The notes under the pieces are model-generated. The model had not been told where the DNA came from and did no database searches. It worked only from the letters and a program-made list of their open reading frames with translations. Made by a program: the position numbers and the translations under genes. A stretch of 23,568 bases of DNA. It comes from Lachnospiraceae bacterium EP-SM-12S-S03 (GTDB lineage: Bacteria > Bacillota > Clostridia > Lachnospirales > Lachnospiraceae). Shown here piece by piece: positions 1 to 9,614 of this stretch. Position 1 is the stretch's first letter, and each line of letters opens with the position of its first letter. The stretch is from assembly GCA_020540725.1 (NCBI GenBank), contig JAJBSL010000032.1:1-23568 (forward strand). Reading direction: 5' to 3'.

Positions 1-66
1 GGCTCACTGGCGATTACCGTGACCGGACTTGCACCGGCAAGTGTGATCCAGCTTCGCTGGACGCAC
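1..66 (-). mobile_element. 5' end of a group II intron (probably class C), cut by the window edge
   Basis: Read on the minus strand from 66, the sequence begins GTGCGTCCAGC, then a short hairpin (CCAGC-GAA-GCTGG), then GGTGCAAGTCC flanked by complementary CCGG/CCGGT segments. This matches the start of bacterial group II introns: a GUGYG 5' end followed by a GGUGNNAGUCC element, as at the start of the Oceanobacillus iheyensis IIC intron. The putative 5' splice site lies just behind the T-tract of the secG terminator, and insertion behind Rho-independent terminators is the hallmark of class C introns. The rest of the ribozyme and any reverse transcriptase lie outside the window. The call rests on about 66 bases. 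Confidence 0.55.
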
Positions 67-70
67 ATCA

Positions 71-107
71 TAAAAAACGAACACTCCATTACAAATAGAG
101 TGTTCGT
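71..107 (-). terminator. Rho-independent terminator of secG
   Basis: There is a perfect 10-bp stem, with arms 77-86 and 98-107 and an 11-nt loop. On the minus strand it is followed by six T residues (77-72). It lies 24 nt past the secG stop codon. The proposed group II intron starts five bases after the T-tract. Confidence 0.9.
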
Positions 108-130
108 CATTATCCTTCGTTACATACTTC

Positions 131-373
131 TTATGCAAATACTTTTAAATTCAATACTGCTGCTAACACAATAAAAAGAATTGCAAGGAACTTTGTCGAT
201 TTCACAAGTGCCCCTTCCATAGAACGTCCTTTGTTCTGTCCCCAATATGTGTCGGCTGCTCCGCTGATTGTTCCAAGTCCTGCTGACTTACCTTCCTGAA
301 GTAATACGATTGTTGTTAAAGCGATACAGTCTATTGCAAATATAATCATTAAAATTACTTTTAAAACGTCCAT
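131..373 (-). CDS. secG: Preprotein translocase subunit SecG
   Basis: This 80-residue protein has the SecG layout: TM1 at about residues 4-24, a conserved glycine-rich cytoplasmic loop (LLQEGKSAGLGTISGAAD), and TM2 at about 60-79. SecG is the small accessory subunit of the SecYEG channel in the cytoplasmic membrane and assists SecA-driven protein export. The length is typical of Firmicutes. A GGAGG site precedes the ATG. The gene lies directly downstream of eno and has its own promoter in the 72-nt gap as well as its own terminator, so it can be transcribed independently. In related Clostridia, RNase R and SmpB genes often follow; here an apparent intron sits in that place. Confidence 0.95.
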   Translation of the reverse strand: MDVLKVILMIIFAIDCIALTTIVLLQEGKSAGLGTISGAADTYWGQNKGRSMEGALVKSTKFLAILFIVLAAVLNLKVFA

Positions 374-403
374 TACGATACCTCCTACAAATGAATCTTA
401 CTT

Positions 404-432
404 ATTTTACCACAATCTTTCAGGAAAGGCAA
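404..432 (-). promoter_or_regulatory. Sigma-A promoter of secG
   Basis: On the minus strand, TTGCCT (432-427), a 17-bp spacer and TAAAAT (409-404) are followed about 20 nt later by the secG ribosome site. This is a near-consensus vegetative promoter in the short gap behind eno. Confidence 0.65.
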
Positions 433-445
433 GTCTTTGGCCTCA

Positions 446-1759
<1,314 letters not shown>

Positions 1760-1767
1760 CTAATGCG

Positions 1768-1796
1768 TTGACATTTTATATTAAGAGCGTTACAAT
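1768..1796 (+). promoter_or_regulatory. Sigma-A promoter of the YitT-family gene
   Basis: TTGACA (1768-1773), a 17-bp spacer and TACAAT (1791-1796) form a nearly perfect vegetative promoter. It lies about 40 nt upstream of the start codon, in the gap shared with divergent eno. Confidence 0.85.
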
Positions 1797-1837
1797 TTTA
1801 AAGGAAAATTATATATACAAAAAAGAGGAGTATACCA

Positions 1838-2680
1838 ATGAAAACGAAATTAAAATCATTCTCTTTACTGACCGGAAGTATTCTTCTGATGGCTGTGGGA
1901 ACTTACTTCTTCAAGTTCACCAACAACTTTACCTTCGGCGGAATCACAGGTCTTGCAGTAGTCATCGCAAAAACGGGAATCATGACAGCTTCTGATTTTA
2001 CGTTTATTACGAATATGCTTTTGCTATTGCTTGGATTTCTTGTATTCGGTAAAGGGTTTGGATTTATGACTGCTTACTGCAGCACTTTGCTCTCGGTTAC
2101 TTTATCACTTTTAGAACGCATTTTTCCAATGTCACATCCGCTTACAGACCAGCCTATGCTGGAACTGATTTTTGCGATTGCTCTTCCTGCGATTGCATCT
2201 GCGATTTTGTTTAACATGGGAGCTTCCAGCGGCGGAACTGATATTATCGCTATGATCGTAAAGAAATACACAAGCTTTAATATCGGAAATGCTTTGCTTG
2301 CAAGTGATATTATCGTGACCATTTTTGGATTTTTTATTTTCGATATCAAGACAGGACTTTACTCTGTTCTTGGTCTTGCGGTGCGTTCCCTGATGATCGA
2401 CAACGTAATCGAAAATCTAAATCTGAGCAAATATTTCAATGTAGTCTGTAAGAATCCGGAACCAATCTGCGACTTCATTGTAAAGGAATTGAATCGAAGT
2501 GCCACTACCATTCAAGGTACCGGTGCATTTTCAGGGCAGGATCGTTATATCATCCTTACCGCACTCAACCGGATGCAGGCAGTAAAACTTCGTAATTTTA
2601 TTAAAAAGCAGGAACCGGGGGCATTTATCCTGATTTCCAACACGAGTGAGATCATCGGAAAAGGGTTCCATTATGTATAA
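1838..2680 (+). CDS. YitT family membrane protein (DUF161 plus DUF2179)
   Basis: This 280-residue protein has five to six hydrophobic segments in its first about 200 residues, including the family block GASSGGTDIIA near residue 130. A soluble C-terminal domain (about 215-275) matches the DUF2179 type, ending in a ligand-binding-like fold (AFILISNTSEIIGKGF). Members are widespread in Firmicutes, often in several paralogues, and their transported substrate is not established. A GAGGAG ribosome site and a strong promoter precede the gene. It is a single-gene unit ending at a bidirectional terminator. It is the only plus-strand gene in the first 13 kb. Confidence 0.9.
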   Translation: MKTKLKSFSLLTGSILLMAVGTYFFKFTNNFTFGGITGLAVVIAKTGIMTASDFTFITNMLLLLLGFLVFGKGFGFMTAYCSTLLSVTLSLLERIFPMSHPLTDQPMLELIFAIALPAIASAILFNMGASSGGTDIIAMIVKKYTSFNIGNALLASDIIVTIFGFFIFDIKTGLYSVLGLAVRSLMIDNVIENLNLSKYFNVVCKNPEPICDFIVKELNRSATTIQGTGAFSGQDRYIILTALNRMQAVKLRNFIKKQEPGAFILISNTSEIIGKGFHYV

Positions 2681-2710
2681 TACATCAACAGAAAAATAAA
2701 AGAGCGATAA

Positions 2711-2755
2711 GAAACGAGCCCGGATGCATGGTAACGCAGCATCCGGACTCGTTTC
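2711..2755. terminator. Bidirectional terminator between the YitT-family gene and the aminopeptidase gene
   Basis: There are 17-nt arms at 2711-2727 and 2739-2755 with one mismatch (a G-T pair on the minus strand) and an 11-nt loop. The plus-strand side runs into a T-rich stretch. The minus-strand side begins one base after the stop codon of the convergent gene. Confidence 0.8.
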
Positions 2756-2756
2756 T

Positions 2757-4001
2757 TTATCTGTTATTCATGATCGTTTCAATTTCTTCAATCGTTCTTG
2801 GGATTGCCGCAGAGAGATTCTCGCATCCATCTTCTGTGATCAGACAGTTATCCTCCAGACGGAATCCGATTCCCCATTCTTCATGGTAAATCCCCACATC
2901 CACACAAAACACCATACCCGGAGCCGTCTCAATATTTCTGGAGACAACATCATGTACATCAAATCCAATATGATGGGCTCCTCCATGCCACATATACGTT
3001 CCGATTTCTTCATAAGACTCGCATACTCCCGCCGCATGAAGTTGTTCATAACAGTATTCTCGGATCATCTTATCCACTTCCTGCATCGGAATTCCAGGTT
3101 TCAATATTTGAAACATATGTTCAGAAGTATTGTATGCACACTGATAAAGTAATTTTTGCTTCTCATTAAATCTTCCGTTACATGGCCATCCTCTCGACAC
3201 ATCATTGATCTCATGGTTCCATCTTGCCCCGACATCATTCAATATCATATCTCCATCTTTTGCCTGCCCCCGGTAATCATAGTAATGAATACAGAAGTTA
3301 TTGTCCCCTGCGGAAATGATAGATGGGAATCCCGACATGAGAACTCCATGCTGTGCAAGCACATAGTCAAACTCTGCTTTATACTGATATTCATACATGC
3401 CCGGTTTGGAAGCTTTCATCATGGCAACAATAGCTTCTCCCGTAATCTCTTCCGCTTTTCTAAGCGCTTCAATCTCACACGGTTTCTTGATCGTTCTCTG
3501 CGCGCGAAGATAATCCTGCAAATTTTTAATCTGCACAAACGGGAATTCTTTCTGAATGTATTTTGCCAAACGATAGCTTTCTGTATCCGGTTCCTTTGCA
3601 TCCAGTTTATCAAAATCCAAATAAACCTTTGTAATTCCTTTCACCCTCAAATATGTCCACAAAGAATCCATAAAAGCATCCACATATCTTGTATTTGTAA
3701 TACCGGACAATTCTTCAATCTCCGCCGGTTTCAAACGTCTTCCGGTCCACCTTTCCGCCATATCATCCGGTGGAAGGATGTAGAGATATTCTTCCACATC
3801 ATTTTCATAAACCGCCGTCATCAGAACAGTATTCTCCTGCTCCGCATTCGTAAGATAGAGAAAATTACGATTTGCATAAAACTCATAATTCTCATCATTA
3901 GAACGCTTTGGCGCATGCCCTCCAAATAAAATAACAAGTGAATTCTTCTCCACACTTTGATAAAGCGTCTCTCTGTTCTCTCTATAAAATTCTTTGTTCA
4001 T
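2757..4001 (-). CDS. M24B family peptidase, Xaa-Pro aminopeptidase (aminopeptidase P) type
   Basis: Aminopeptidase P removes the N-terminal residue in front of proline and is a cytoplasmic, two-metal, pita-bread enzyme. The 414-residue protein has an AMP_N domain (about 1-140) and a peptidase M24 domain (about 175-400). Aligning by eye to E. coli PepP, metal ligands are D256 (NDVGA), D267 (INDVSRG), H343 (GAHHIG) and E383 (RLEDN). H350 in DVHD is also present. The fifth ligand position, a glutamate in the usual VEPG motif, is an aspartate here (D368 in VDVG). An AAGGATG ribosome site precedes the ATG. The gene follows glmM by 24 nt and is probably co-transcribed with it. The exact substrate is uncertain. 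Confidence 0.88.
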   Translation of the reverse strand: MNKEFYRENRETLYQSVEKNSLVILFGGHAPKRSNDENYEFYANRNFLYLTNAEQENTVLMTAVYENDVEEYLYILPPDDMAERWTGRRLKPAEIEELSGITNTRYVDAFMDSLWTYLRVKGITKVYLDFDKLDAKEPDTESYRLAKYIQKEFPFVQIKNLQDYLRAQRTIKKPCEIEALRKAEEITGEAIVAMMKASKPGMYEYQYKAEFDYVLAQHGVLMSGFPSIISAGDNNFCIHYYDYRGQAKDGDMILNDVGARWNHEINDVSRGWPCNGRFNEKQKLLYQCAYNTSEHMFQILKPGIPMQEVDKMIREYCYEQLHAAGVCESYEEIGTYMWHGGAHHIGFDVHDVVSRNIETAPGMVFCVDVGIYHEEWGIGFRLEDNCLITEDGCENLSAAIPRTIEEIETIMNNR

Positions 4002-4025
4002 TGTCTCATCCTTCTTTACTAGTTA

Positions 4026-5372
4026 TTATTCTACGATCAAATTCTGGTTCGCCATAACCTCCACAACCTGATTCACATATTTTTCGCACAACTCATCGGT
4101 TGCTGCCTCTACCATAACACGAATTACCGGCTCTGTTCCGCTTTCTCTTACAAGAATCCGTCCCTCATCTCCAAGCGCTTCTGCCACCGCATCTACCGCT
4201 TTGACTACCTCCTCATTTTCTCTTGCCGTCTTTTTATCAGACACGCGAACATTTTTCAGAAGCTGCGGATAAATCTTCACTTCATCCGTCAGTGTTCCCA
4301 ACGATTTCTTCTCTTCCAGCATCACTTCCATCATAAGAAGGGATGTAAGTATACCGTCGCCGGTTGTCGCATATTTACTGAAAATAATATGTCCGGACTG
4401 TTCTCCCCCTAGAGAATAGTTATTCTGTACCATATTCTCGTATACATACTTATCGCCAACCGCTGTCTTCTCATAACGAATACCGGCTTTATCACATGCT
4501 TTATAAAGACCGAGATTGGACATGATCGTTGTTACGATCGTATCATTATTCAGTCTTCCGTGATCTTTCAAATATTTTCCGCATACGTATAAAATCAAAT
4601 CACCATCTACGATTTTTCCATTTTCATCTACCGCCAGACATCTGTCGGCATCTCCATCGTATGCAAATCCTACATCCAGATTTTTCTCTTTCACAAACTG
4701 CTGAAGTACTTCAATATGTGTAGATCCACAATTTCTATTAATATTTGTTCCATCCGGTTCACTATTGATCACATAAGTCTTTGCTCCTAAAGCATCAAAC
4801 ACACTCTTCGCAATAGAAGAAGCACTTCCGTTAGAACAGTCAAGTCCTACTCTCTTATCTTTGAAAGAACGTGTTGCCATTGCGATCAGATGCCCGATAT
4901 AGCGATTTCTTCCTGCCGCAAAATCTACCGTCCGTCCGATATGTTCTCTTGTTGCATACGGAATCTCTCCGAATTTCCCATCAATATATGCTTCAATTTT
5001 CTCTTCTACTTCCGCCTCAAGCTTATGTCCTTTTCCATTGATCACTTTGATTCCATTGTCATAGAAAATATTGTGGCTTGCAGAAATCATAATTCCACAA
5101 TCAAAATCTTCTGTCCTTACTACATAAGAAACACTTGGTGTTGTCGTTACATGAAGAAGATATACATCAGCCCCGGATGCCGTAAGACCTGCCGAAAGCG
5201 CATCCTCAAACATGTAGCTGCTTCTTCTTGTATCTTTTCCGATTACAATCTGTGCTTTGTGATCCTGACCGTAATACCAGCCAAGAAAACGTCCTACTTT
5301 AAATGCATGTTCCACTGTAAGCACTACATTTGCTTCTCCCCGAAAACCGTCTGTCCCAAAATATTTACCCAT
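4026..5372 (-). CDS. glmM: Phosphoglucosamine mutase
   Basis: GlmM isomerises glucosamine-6-phosphate to glucosamine-1-phosphate, feeding UDP-GlcNAc and thus peptidoglycan. The 448-residue protein has all four alpha-phosphohexomutase motifs: the phosphoserine loop ISASHN (S99 the likely phosphoserine), the Mg loop DGDADR (238-243), the sugar loop GGEQSGH (321-327) and the phosphate-binding loop RESGTEP (408-414). The N-terminal GKYFGTDGFRG is typical of GlmM rather than of phosphoglucomutases. Isoleucine replaces the proline commonly found after SASHN, outside the catalytic residues. An AAGGAG site precedes the ATG. The aminopeptidase gene follows 24 nt downstream. Confidence 0.96.
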   Translation of the reverse strand: MGKYFGTDGFRGEANVVLTVEHAFKVGRFLGWYYGQDHKAQIVIGKDTRRSSYMFEDALSAGLTASGADVYLLHVTTTPSVSYVVRTEDFDCGIMISASHNIFYDNGIKVINGKGHKLEAEVEEKIEAYIDGKFGEIPYATREHIGRTVDFAAGRNRYIGHLIAMATRSFKDKRVGLDCSNGSASSIAKSVFDALGAKTYVINSEPDGTNINRNCGSTHIEVLQQFVKEKNLDVGFAYDGDADRCLAVDENGKIVDGDLILYVCGKYLKDHGRLNNDTIVTTIMSNLGLYKACDKAGIRYEKTAVGDKYVYENMVQNNYSLGGEQSGHIIFSKYATTGDGILTSLLMMEVMLEEKKSLGTLTDEVKIYPQLLKNVRVSDKKTARENEEVVKAVDAVAEALGDEGRILVRESGTEPVIRVMVEAATDELCEKYVNQVVEVMANQNLIVE

Positions 5373-5497
5373 ATAAACTCTCCTTATTTGTCTTATTGTC
5401 CACTATTTTTGCACAATTTAATGCTCTTTTTATTATATACTCATGCGGTCAAATATACAATAATAATTTTTCACAAAAAGGAACTCCTATAGAATGG

Positions 5498-5527
5498 AAA
5501 AAGCTTGCGAAAAACGCAATCTTTTTT
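5498..5527 (-). terminator. Terminator of the purO-purH unit
   Basis: Arms 5498-5509 and 5515-5526 pair with one mismatch around a short A-rich loop. On the minus strand the second arm ends in a T5 run. It lies about 27 nt past the purH stop codon. Confidence 0.65.
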
Positions 5528-5553
5528 CAATATTCCGAATCAGACCTTTTCCT

Positions 5554-6729
5554 TTAATGATGGAATAAGCGGATTCCCGTAAATGCCATTGCCATATTGT
5601 ATTTATTGCATGTTGCGATCACATTGTCATCTCGTACAGATCCACCTGGCTGTGCTACATATTTGACCCCGCTCTTATGTGCACGCTCGATGTTATCTCC
5701 AAACGGGAAGAACGCATCGGAACCAAGTGCAACATCTGTCATCTGATCCAGCCATGCACGCTTTTCTTCTCTTGTAAATACCGGTGGTTTTACTTTGAAG
5801 ATGCCCTGCCATGTTCCTTCCCGAAGCACATCCTCGTATTCATCACCAATATAAAGATCAATTGAGTTATCGCGGTCTGCTCTTCCAATGCCATCCACGA
5901 ACTGAAGTCCAAGAACCTGCGGAGACTGGCGAAGCCACCAGTTATCTGCCTTCTGTCCTGCAAGACGTGTGCAATGAATACGAGACTGCTGTCCTGCACC
6001 AATGCCGATTGCCTGTCCGCCCTTTGCGTAGCATACAGAGTTAGATTGTGTATATTTCAACGTAATAAGAGCAATTGCAAGGTCAATCTTTGCAAGCTCC
6101 GGAATTTCTTTATTCTCTGTTACAACGTTAGAAAGAAGTTCATCGTTGATCACGAGTTCGTTTCTCCCCTGCTCGAATGTAACACCGAACACTTCTTTAT
6201 GTTCAACCGGTGCCGGTTCATAATCCGGATCGATTTCGATGATCGCATAATTTCCTTTCTTCTTCTGTTTCAGAAGTTCTAATGCTTCCGGCTCATATCC
6301 CGGAGCAATAACACCGTCAGAAACTTCGCGTTTGATGAGTTTCGCTGTTGCAACATCACATACATCAGAAAGAGAAATGAAGTCACCGAAAGAAGACATT
6401 CTATCTGCCCCTCTTGCTCTTGCATAAGCGCATGCCAGCGGAGATAATTCTCCGATGTCGTCTACCCAGTAAATCTTCGCAAGTGTATCTGTAAGCGGAA
6501 GTCCTACAGCGGCTCCTGCCGGAGATACGTGTTTGAATGAAGTTGCTGCAGGAAGTCCTGTTGCTTTTTTCAGTTCTCTTACCAACTGCCATCCATTAAA
6601 TGCATCAAGAAAGTTGATATACCCCGGTTTCCCACAGAGTACCTTTATCGGAAGTTCCCCGTTTTCCATATAAATTCTGGATGGTTTCTGGTTCGGGTTA
6701 CAACCGTATTTCAATTCTAATTCTATCAT
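5554..6729 (-). CDS. purH: AICAR transformylase, stand-alone domain
   Basis: The enzyme transfers a formyl group from 10-formyl-THF to AICAR, giving FAICAR, the penultimate step of IMP synthesis. The 391 residues correspond to the C-terminal transformylase domain of bifunctional PurH (about 510 residues). The catalytic Lys-His pair is K66-H67 in SFKHVSPAG, and the family blocks LKYTQSNSVCYAKGGQAIG and FFPFGDNIERA are intact. The N-terminal MGS-like IMP cyclohydrolase domain is absent; the protein starts directly at the transformylase (ELELKYGCNPNQKP). This is not a truncation, because an AAGGAG site and ATG sit 11 nt behind the purO stop, giving an operon that supplies cyclohydrolase separately. 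Confidence 0.93.
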   Translation of the reverse strand: MIELELKYGCNPNQKPSRIYMENGELPIKVLCGKPGYINFLDAFNGWQLVRELKKATGLPAATSFKHVSPAGAAVGLPLTDTLAKIYWVDDIGELSPLACAYARARGADRMSSFGDFISLSDVCDVATAKLIKREVSDGVIAPGYEPEALELLKQKKKGNYAIIEIDPDYEPAPVEHKEVFGVTFEQGRNELVINDELLSNVVTENKEIPELAKIDLAIALITLKYTQSNSVCYAKGGQAIGIGAGQQSRIHCTRLAGQKADNWWLRQSPQVLGLQFVDGIGRADRDNSIDLYIGDEYEDVLREGTWQGIFKVKPPVFTREEKRAWLDQMTDVALGSDAFFPFGDNIERAHKSGVKYVAQPGGSVRDDNVIATCNKYNMAMAFTGIRLFHH

Positions 6730-6740
6730 GTTTCTTCTCC

Positions 6741-7454
6741 TTATTTGTTTTTATTGATAATCTTTGTTTCGTAGTTTCCCGTTTCAATATCAATGTAACG
6801 TACAAATAATGATACTTTGTTGTCTTCGTTTAAGCTGTTCCAAAGTAATTCTGCATAAGCATCCATATCATTCAGAACACCAACCAGTTTCGGTTCTCCC
6901 TCAAAACTTGGAAGCGGATTGCCATCGTGCATATATGTATGAATGAAATGCGCTTCCCCTGCTTTTGGATTCTCATATGCAAATGTATAACGGTTGCAGC
7001 TTTCCGGATCTCCGTTATTGCTCTTCAAAATAGACATTGCATAATTGTATGTCCCATTTTCAATGTGCATGATACCGGAAATACGCGGTGTATAGTTCGG
7101 TCCGTCCGGTTCAAACTCTCTTGTGCGGAGCGACTGCTCAAAGGTAAGCTGTCTGTCCATTCCTTCGTAAATCGTGTCTGTCTGGTCACCATTTGTCACG
7201 ATTGTCTTGTTGCCAAGTACACGTACCGGCGCATAAATGATTAAACTTGGATCTGTCAATTTAGAAGGATCGAAAGCCTGTGTCCGGATTCCCTTTCCTT
7301 CTTCTACGAATACACGATTTCTGCTGTTCTCACTTCTTCCCATGATGAAATATGCGGTCACTGCTTTTTTGCCATCCGGCGTTTTCCCGATAATGATTCC
7401 ACGTCCCGGATATGCATTTCCCTGTAATTCTCTTGCAATTGATAACATTTCCAT
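6741..7454 (-). CDS. purO: IMP cyclohydrolase, PurO-like
   Basis: It is assigned as the enzyme that closes FAICAR to IMP, the last step of purine synthesis. The 237-residue protein resembles the PurO/COG3363 family rather than the MGS-like domain of PurH: an N-terminal GRGIIIGKT segment, then TNGDQTDTIYEG, TPRISG and AGEAHFIHTY. I chose the ATG at 7454 because it has GGAG 7 nt upstream; the reading frame stays open 27 codons further up but without a ribosome site. The gene directly precedes a cyclohydrolase-less purH, which strongly supports the assignment. A TATAAT-like box is present upstream near 7500 but I found no convincing -35. Confidence 0.88.
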   Translation of the reverse strand: MEMLSIARELQGNAYPGRGIIIGKTPDGKKAVTAYFIMGRSENSRNRVFVEEGKGIRTQAFDPSKLTDPSLIIYAPVRVLGNKTIVTNGDQTDTIYEGMDRQLTFEQSLRTREFEPDGPNYTPRISGIMHIENGTYNYAMSILKSNNGDPESCNRYTFAYENPKAGEAHFIHTYMHDGNPLPSFEGEPKLVGVLNDMDAYAELLWNSLNEDNKVSLFVRYIDIETGNYETKIINKNK

Positions 7455-7569
7455 GATTATTCTCCTTCTCGTCCTACTATGGGTTACATTCTCTAATCTC
7501 ATTATAGACCAGACACTTCTCCTTTGGTACCACAATTTTCTAATGAGTGCTTATAATCCCCGGTTATAA

Positions 7570-8958
7570 CTATGCCAGATAACGGAAAAGCCACATCAAA
7601 TGGGAAAGTGCTTTGATTTTCCACTCCTTCTCTTCTGAAATTTTCTTCTCTTTCACATCTTCGTTTTCCATATAGTTTCCATCCTGATCTACCGGAAGCG
7701 CCCCCTCTTTCAGCACGTTCAAATGCTTCTCCAGATCCTTTGCCAACGGTTCACTGTCCGCAACAAGCATGGTCTCTGTATCCACATAGGTACTTCTGTT
7801 ATCAAAATTGTAGGAACCTATCACCGATAAGGTGTCATCAATGAGTACTGATTTTCCATGTGTAGAATGCTTGCCCATATACTCATGCAACTTCATTCCC
7901 GTATCGATGACTTTCGGTTTATTCTTCAGATAATCCGAAGAGGCACATATGTTATCTCCGGAAGCAATGGAGTTCAAAATAATCTCTGCATCCGGTACAT
8001 TTGCCGCAATCTCTTTCATTCCATCATACATGTCTTCTGAAAAAACAGCATAAGGAGTATGGACGAGAACACGTTCTTTAGCATTTACCATAAGTTTCTG
8101 CAATGTTTCCCATACAACCGGTTCTTTTCCGTAAATATGTGTCGGATTGCTGATAAAAGAAACTTTCTTCGTCTCCACTGTCCAGGCTTTCCAGTCTTGC
8201 TTTACAATGTCCAGACCTTCATATCTCTTTGCAAGCTTTTCCAGCTCCGCAGAAAAACTGCCGGAATGTCCCTCATATTTCGTTTTACATACCGGATCTT
8301 TCCATAATTTTTCGAAATACGTTTCCACATCTCCTATTACGGATTCCTTTTGCTCCTTTTCATTGTAAACCAGCATTTCCCTGTCATACCCTGTACTTTT
8401 CCCTTTATACTCGCCAAGGAAATAATCGAACGTATTCCGACCGCCCATCAGCATCATGCGGTGATCTACAATGATATATTTATCATGCATTCTTCCGTTG
8501 ATCGTCCATGGCATGATCGGATTCGGTGTGTTATAAAATTTGATTTCAATATTTTCATGGCTCCCCGCTGCCTCGAATAAATCTCTTCCGGTCATATGCA
8601 GCATCCCATACATACCATCTACAATAATTCGTACTTTTACACCACGATCCGCCGCCGCAAGCAAGGAAGCAAACATATCACTCGTACTTTCTCCTTCACG
8701 GATATCAAAACTCGTCATGACAATGCTTTCTTTTGCTTCCTCAAACATAGAAAGACGAAGATTTAATGCTTCTTTGTTAGATTCAATGACCGCCGCCCTG
8801 TCCGTATCTTGCCTGTAAGATTCTCCGTAAAAATTCTCCGACTTTGGAAGCTCTGTCGTCACCTTTTTCGGATGAATAAACGGTGCAATTGCACCGATCA
8901 CCTCATATAGCAAAATTAAAATAACGATAAACACAACCCATTTTAACTTTCTCTTCAT
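7570..8958 (-). CDS. Membrane-anchored phospholipase D/cardiolipin synthase-like protein
   Basis: This 462-residue protein has one N-terminal TM segment (about 6-26) and two HKD active-site motifs: H158-K160-D165 followed by GGRN, and H367-K369-D374 followed by GSYN. Two HKD motifs define a complete phospholipase D-type catalytic unit, used by cardiolipin synthases and by secreted phosphodiesterases. The single anchor differs from typical ClsA cardiolipin synthases, which have two TM segments before the first motif. The second HKD is followed by DNRS, as in cardiolipin synthases. An AAGGGG site precedes the ATG. The exact reaction (cardiolipin synthesis or another phosphatidyl transfer) cannot be told from sequence. 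Confidence 0.85.
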   Translation of the reverse strand: MKRKLKWVVFIVILILLYEVIGAIAPFIHPKKVTTELPKSENFYGESYRQDTDRAAVIESNKEALNLRLSMFEEAKESIVMTSFDIREGESTSDMFASLLAAADRGVKVRIIVDGMYGMLHMTGRDLFEAAGSHENIEIKFYNTPNPIMPWTINGRMHDKYIIVDHRMMLMGGRNTFDYFLGEYKGKSTGYDREMLVYNEKEQKESVIGDVETYFEKLWKDPVCKTKYEGHSGSFSAELEKLAKRYEGLDIVKQDWKAWTVETKKVSFISNPTHIYGKEPVVWETLQKLMVNAKERVLVHTPYAVFSEDMYDGMKEIAANVPDAEIILNSIASGDNICASSDYLKNKPKVIDTGMKLHEYMGKHSTHGKSVLIDDTLSVIGSYNFDNRSTYVDTETMLVADSEPLAKDLEKHLNVLKEGALPVDQDGNYMENEDVKEKKISEEKEWKIKALSHLMWLFRYLA

Positions 8959-9001
8959 CGTATTTTCTTCCCCTTATCTTTTGAACAATCTGCATTTTCA
9001 C

Positions 9002-9505
9002 TTAGAACTTACGGATTTCAATATCATCTCCATCCGCCACTTTCTCTATGGACTCTATCATAACATAATACCCGGCGTTCTCGTTTACCTTCACATATAC
9101 TCTGTCACCTTTTTTGTGCCCCAGTATCGCCTGTCCGATTGGCGATTCCGTACTGATCAAACCGTTGACCGAGCTTCCCCGCACCGTTGTGACAAGAATA
9201 AATTCTTCATATTCCTCATCATCTTCAAAATAAATCTTTACTTTTTTGTTCAACCCCACTTCATCATCCGCTGTCTCATCCTTGATCACATGGGCTGTCT
9301 TAATCATCCTTTGCAGATAGCGGATTCGGCTTTCATTTTTATTCTTCTCTTTCTTCGCCGCATGGTACTCAAAGTTTTCACTCAGATCACCATGGGCTCT
9401 TGCTTCCTTCACATCCTCCAACAGTTCCTTGCGGAGCACGACTCTTCGGTACTCAATTTCCTCTTCCATTTTCTGAATGTCATTCTCAGTCAGATCATTA
9501 TACAT
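9002..9505 (-). CDS. greA: GreA/GreB-type transcription elongation factor
   Basis: Gre factors enter the secondary channel of RNA polymerase and stimulate cleavage of backtracked RNA. The 167-residue protein has an N-terminal coiled coil (about 8-75) with the acidic tip D40-L-S-E43 in HGDLSENFEYHAAK, and a C-terminal FKBP-like domain with the block STESPIGQAILGHKKGD (118-134). Both match the family and its usual length (about 158-165). A GGGAGGT site lies upstream of the ATG. The PLD-like gene follows 43 nt downstream and may share the transcript. Confidence 0.92.
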   Translation of the reverse strand: MYNDLTENDIQKMEEEIEYRRVVLRKELLEDVKEARAHGDLSENFEYHAAKKEKNKNESRIRYLQRMIKTAHVIKDETADDEVGLNKKVKIYFEDDEEYEEFILVTTVRGSSVNGLISTESPIGQAILGHKKGDRVYVKVNENAGYYVMIESIEKVADGDDIEIRKF

Positions 9506-9569
9506 CTTCCTACCTCCCGTTATCTAGATCCTAACCTTATATAAATATAAACTGTGTTATGTATTAACA

Positions 9570-9599
9570 AAGTGGGATAGACTTCCATCTATCCCACTT
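9570..9599 (-). terminator. Probable terminator of the LCP gene
   Basis: A perfect 11-bp stem (arms 9570-9580 and 9589-9599) with an 8-nt loop lies 15 nt past the stop codon at 9615. The following T-tract on the minus strand is short (TTGTTAAT), so termination strength is uncertain. Confidence 0.6.
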
Positions 9600-9614
9600 C
9601 TGCTGTCAACTTCA

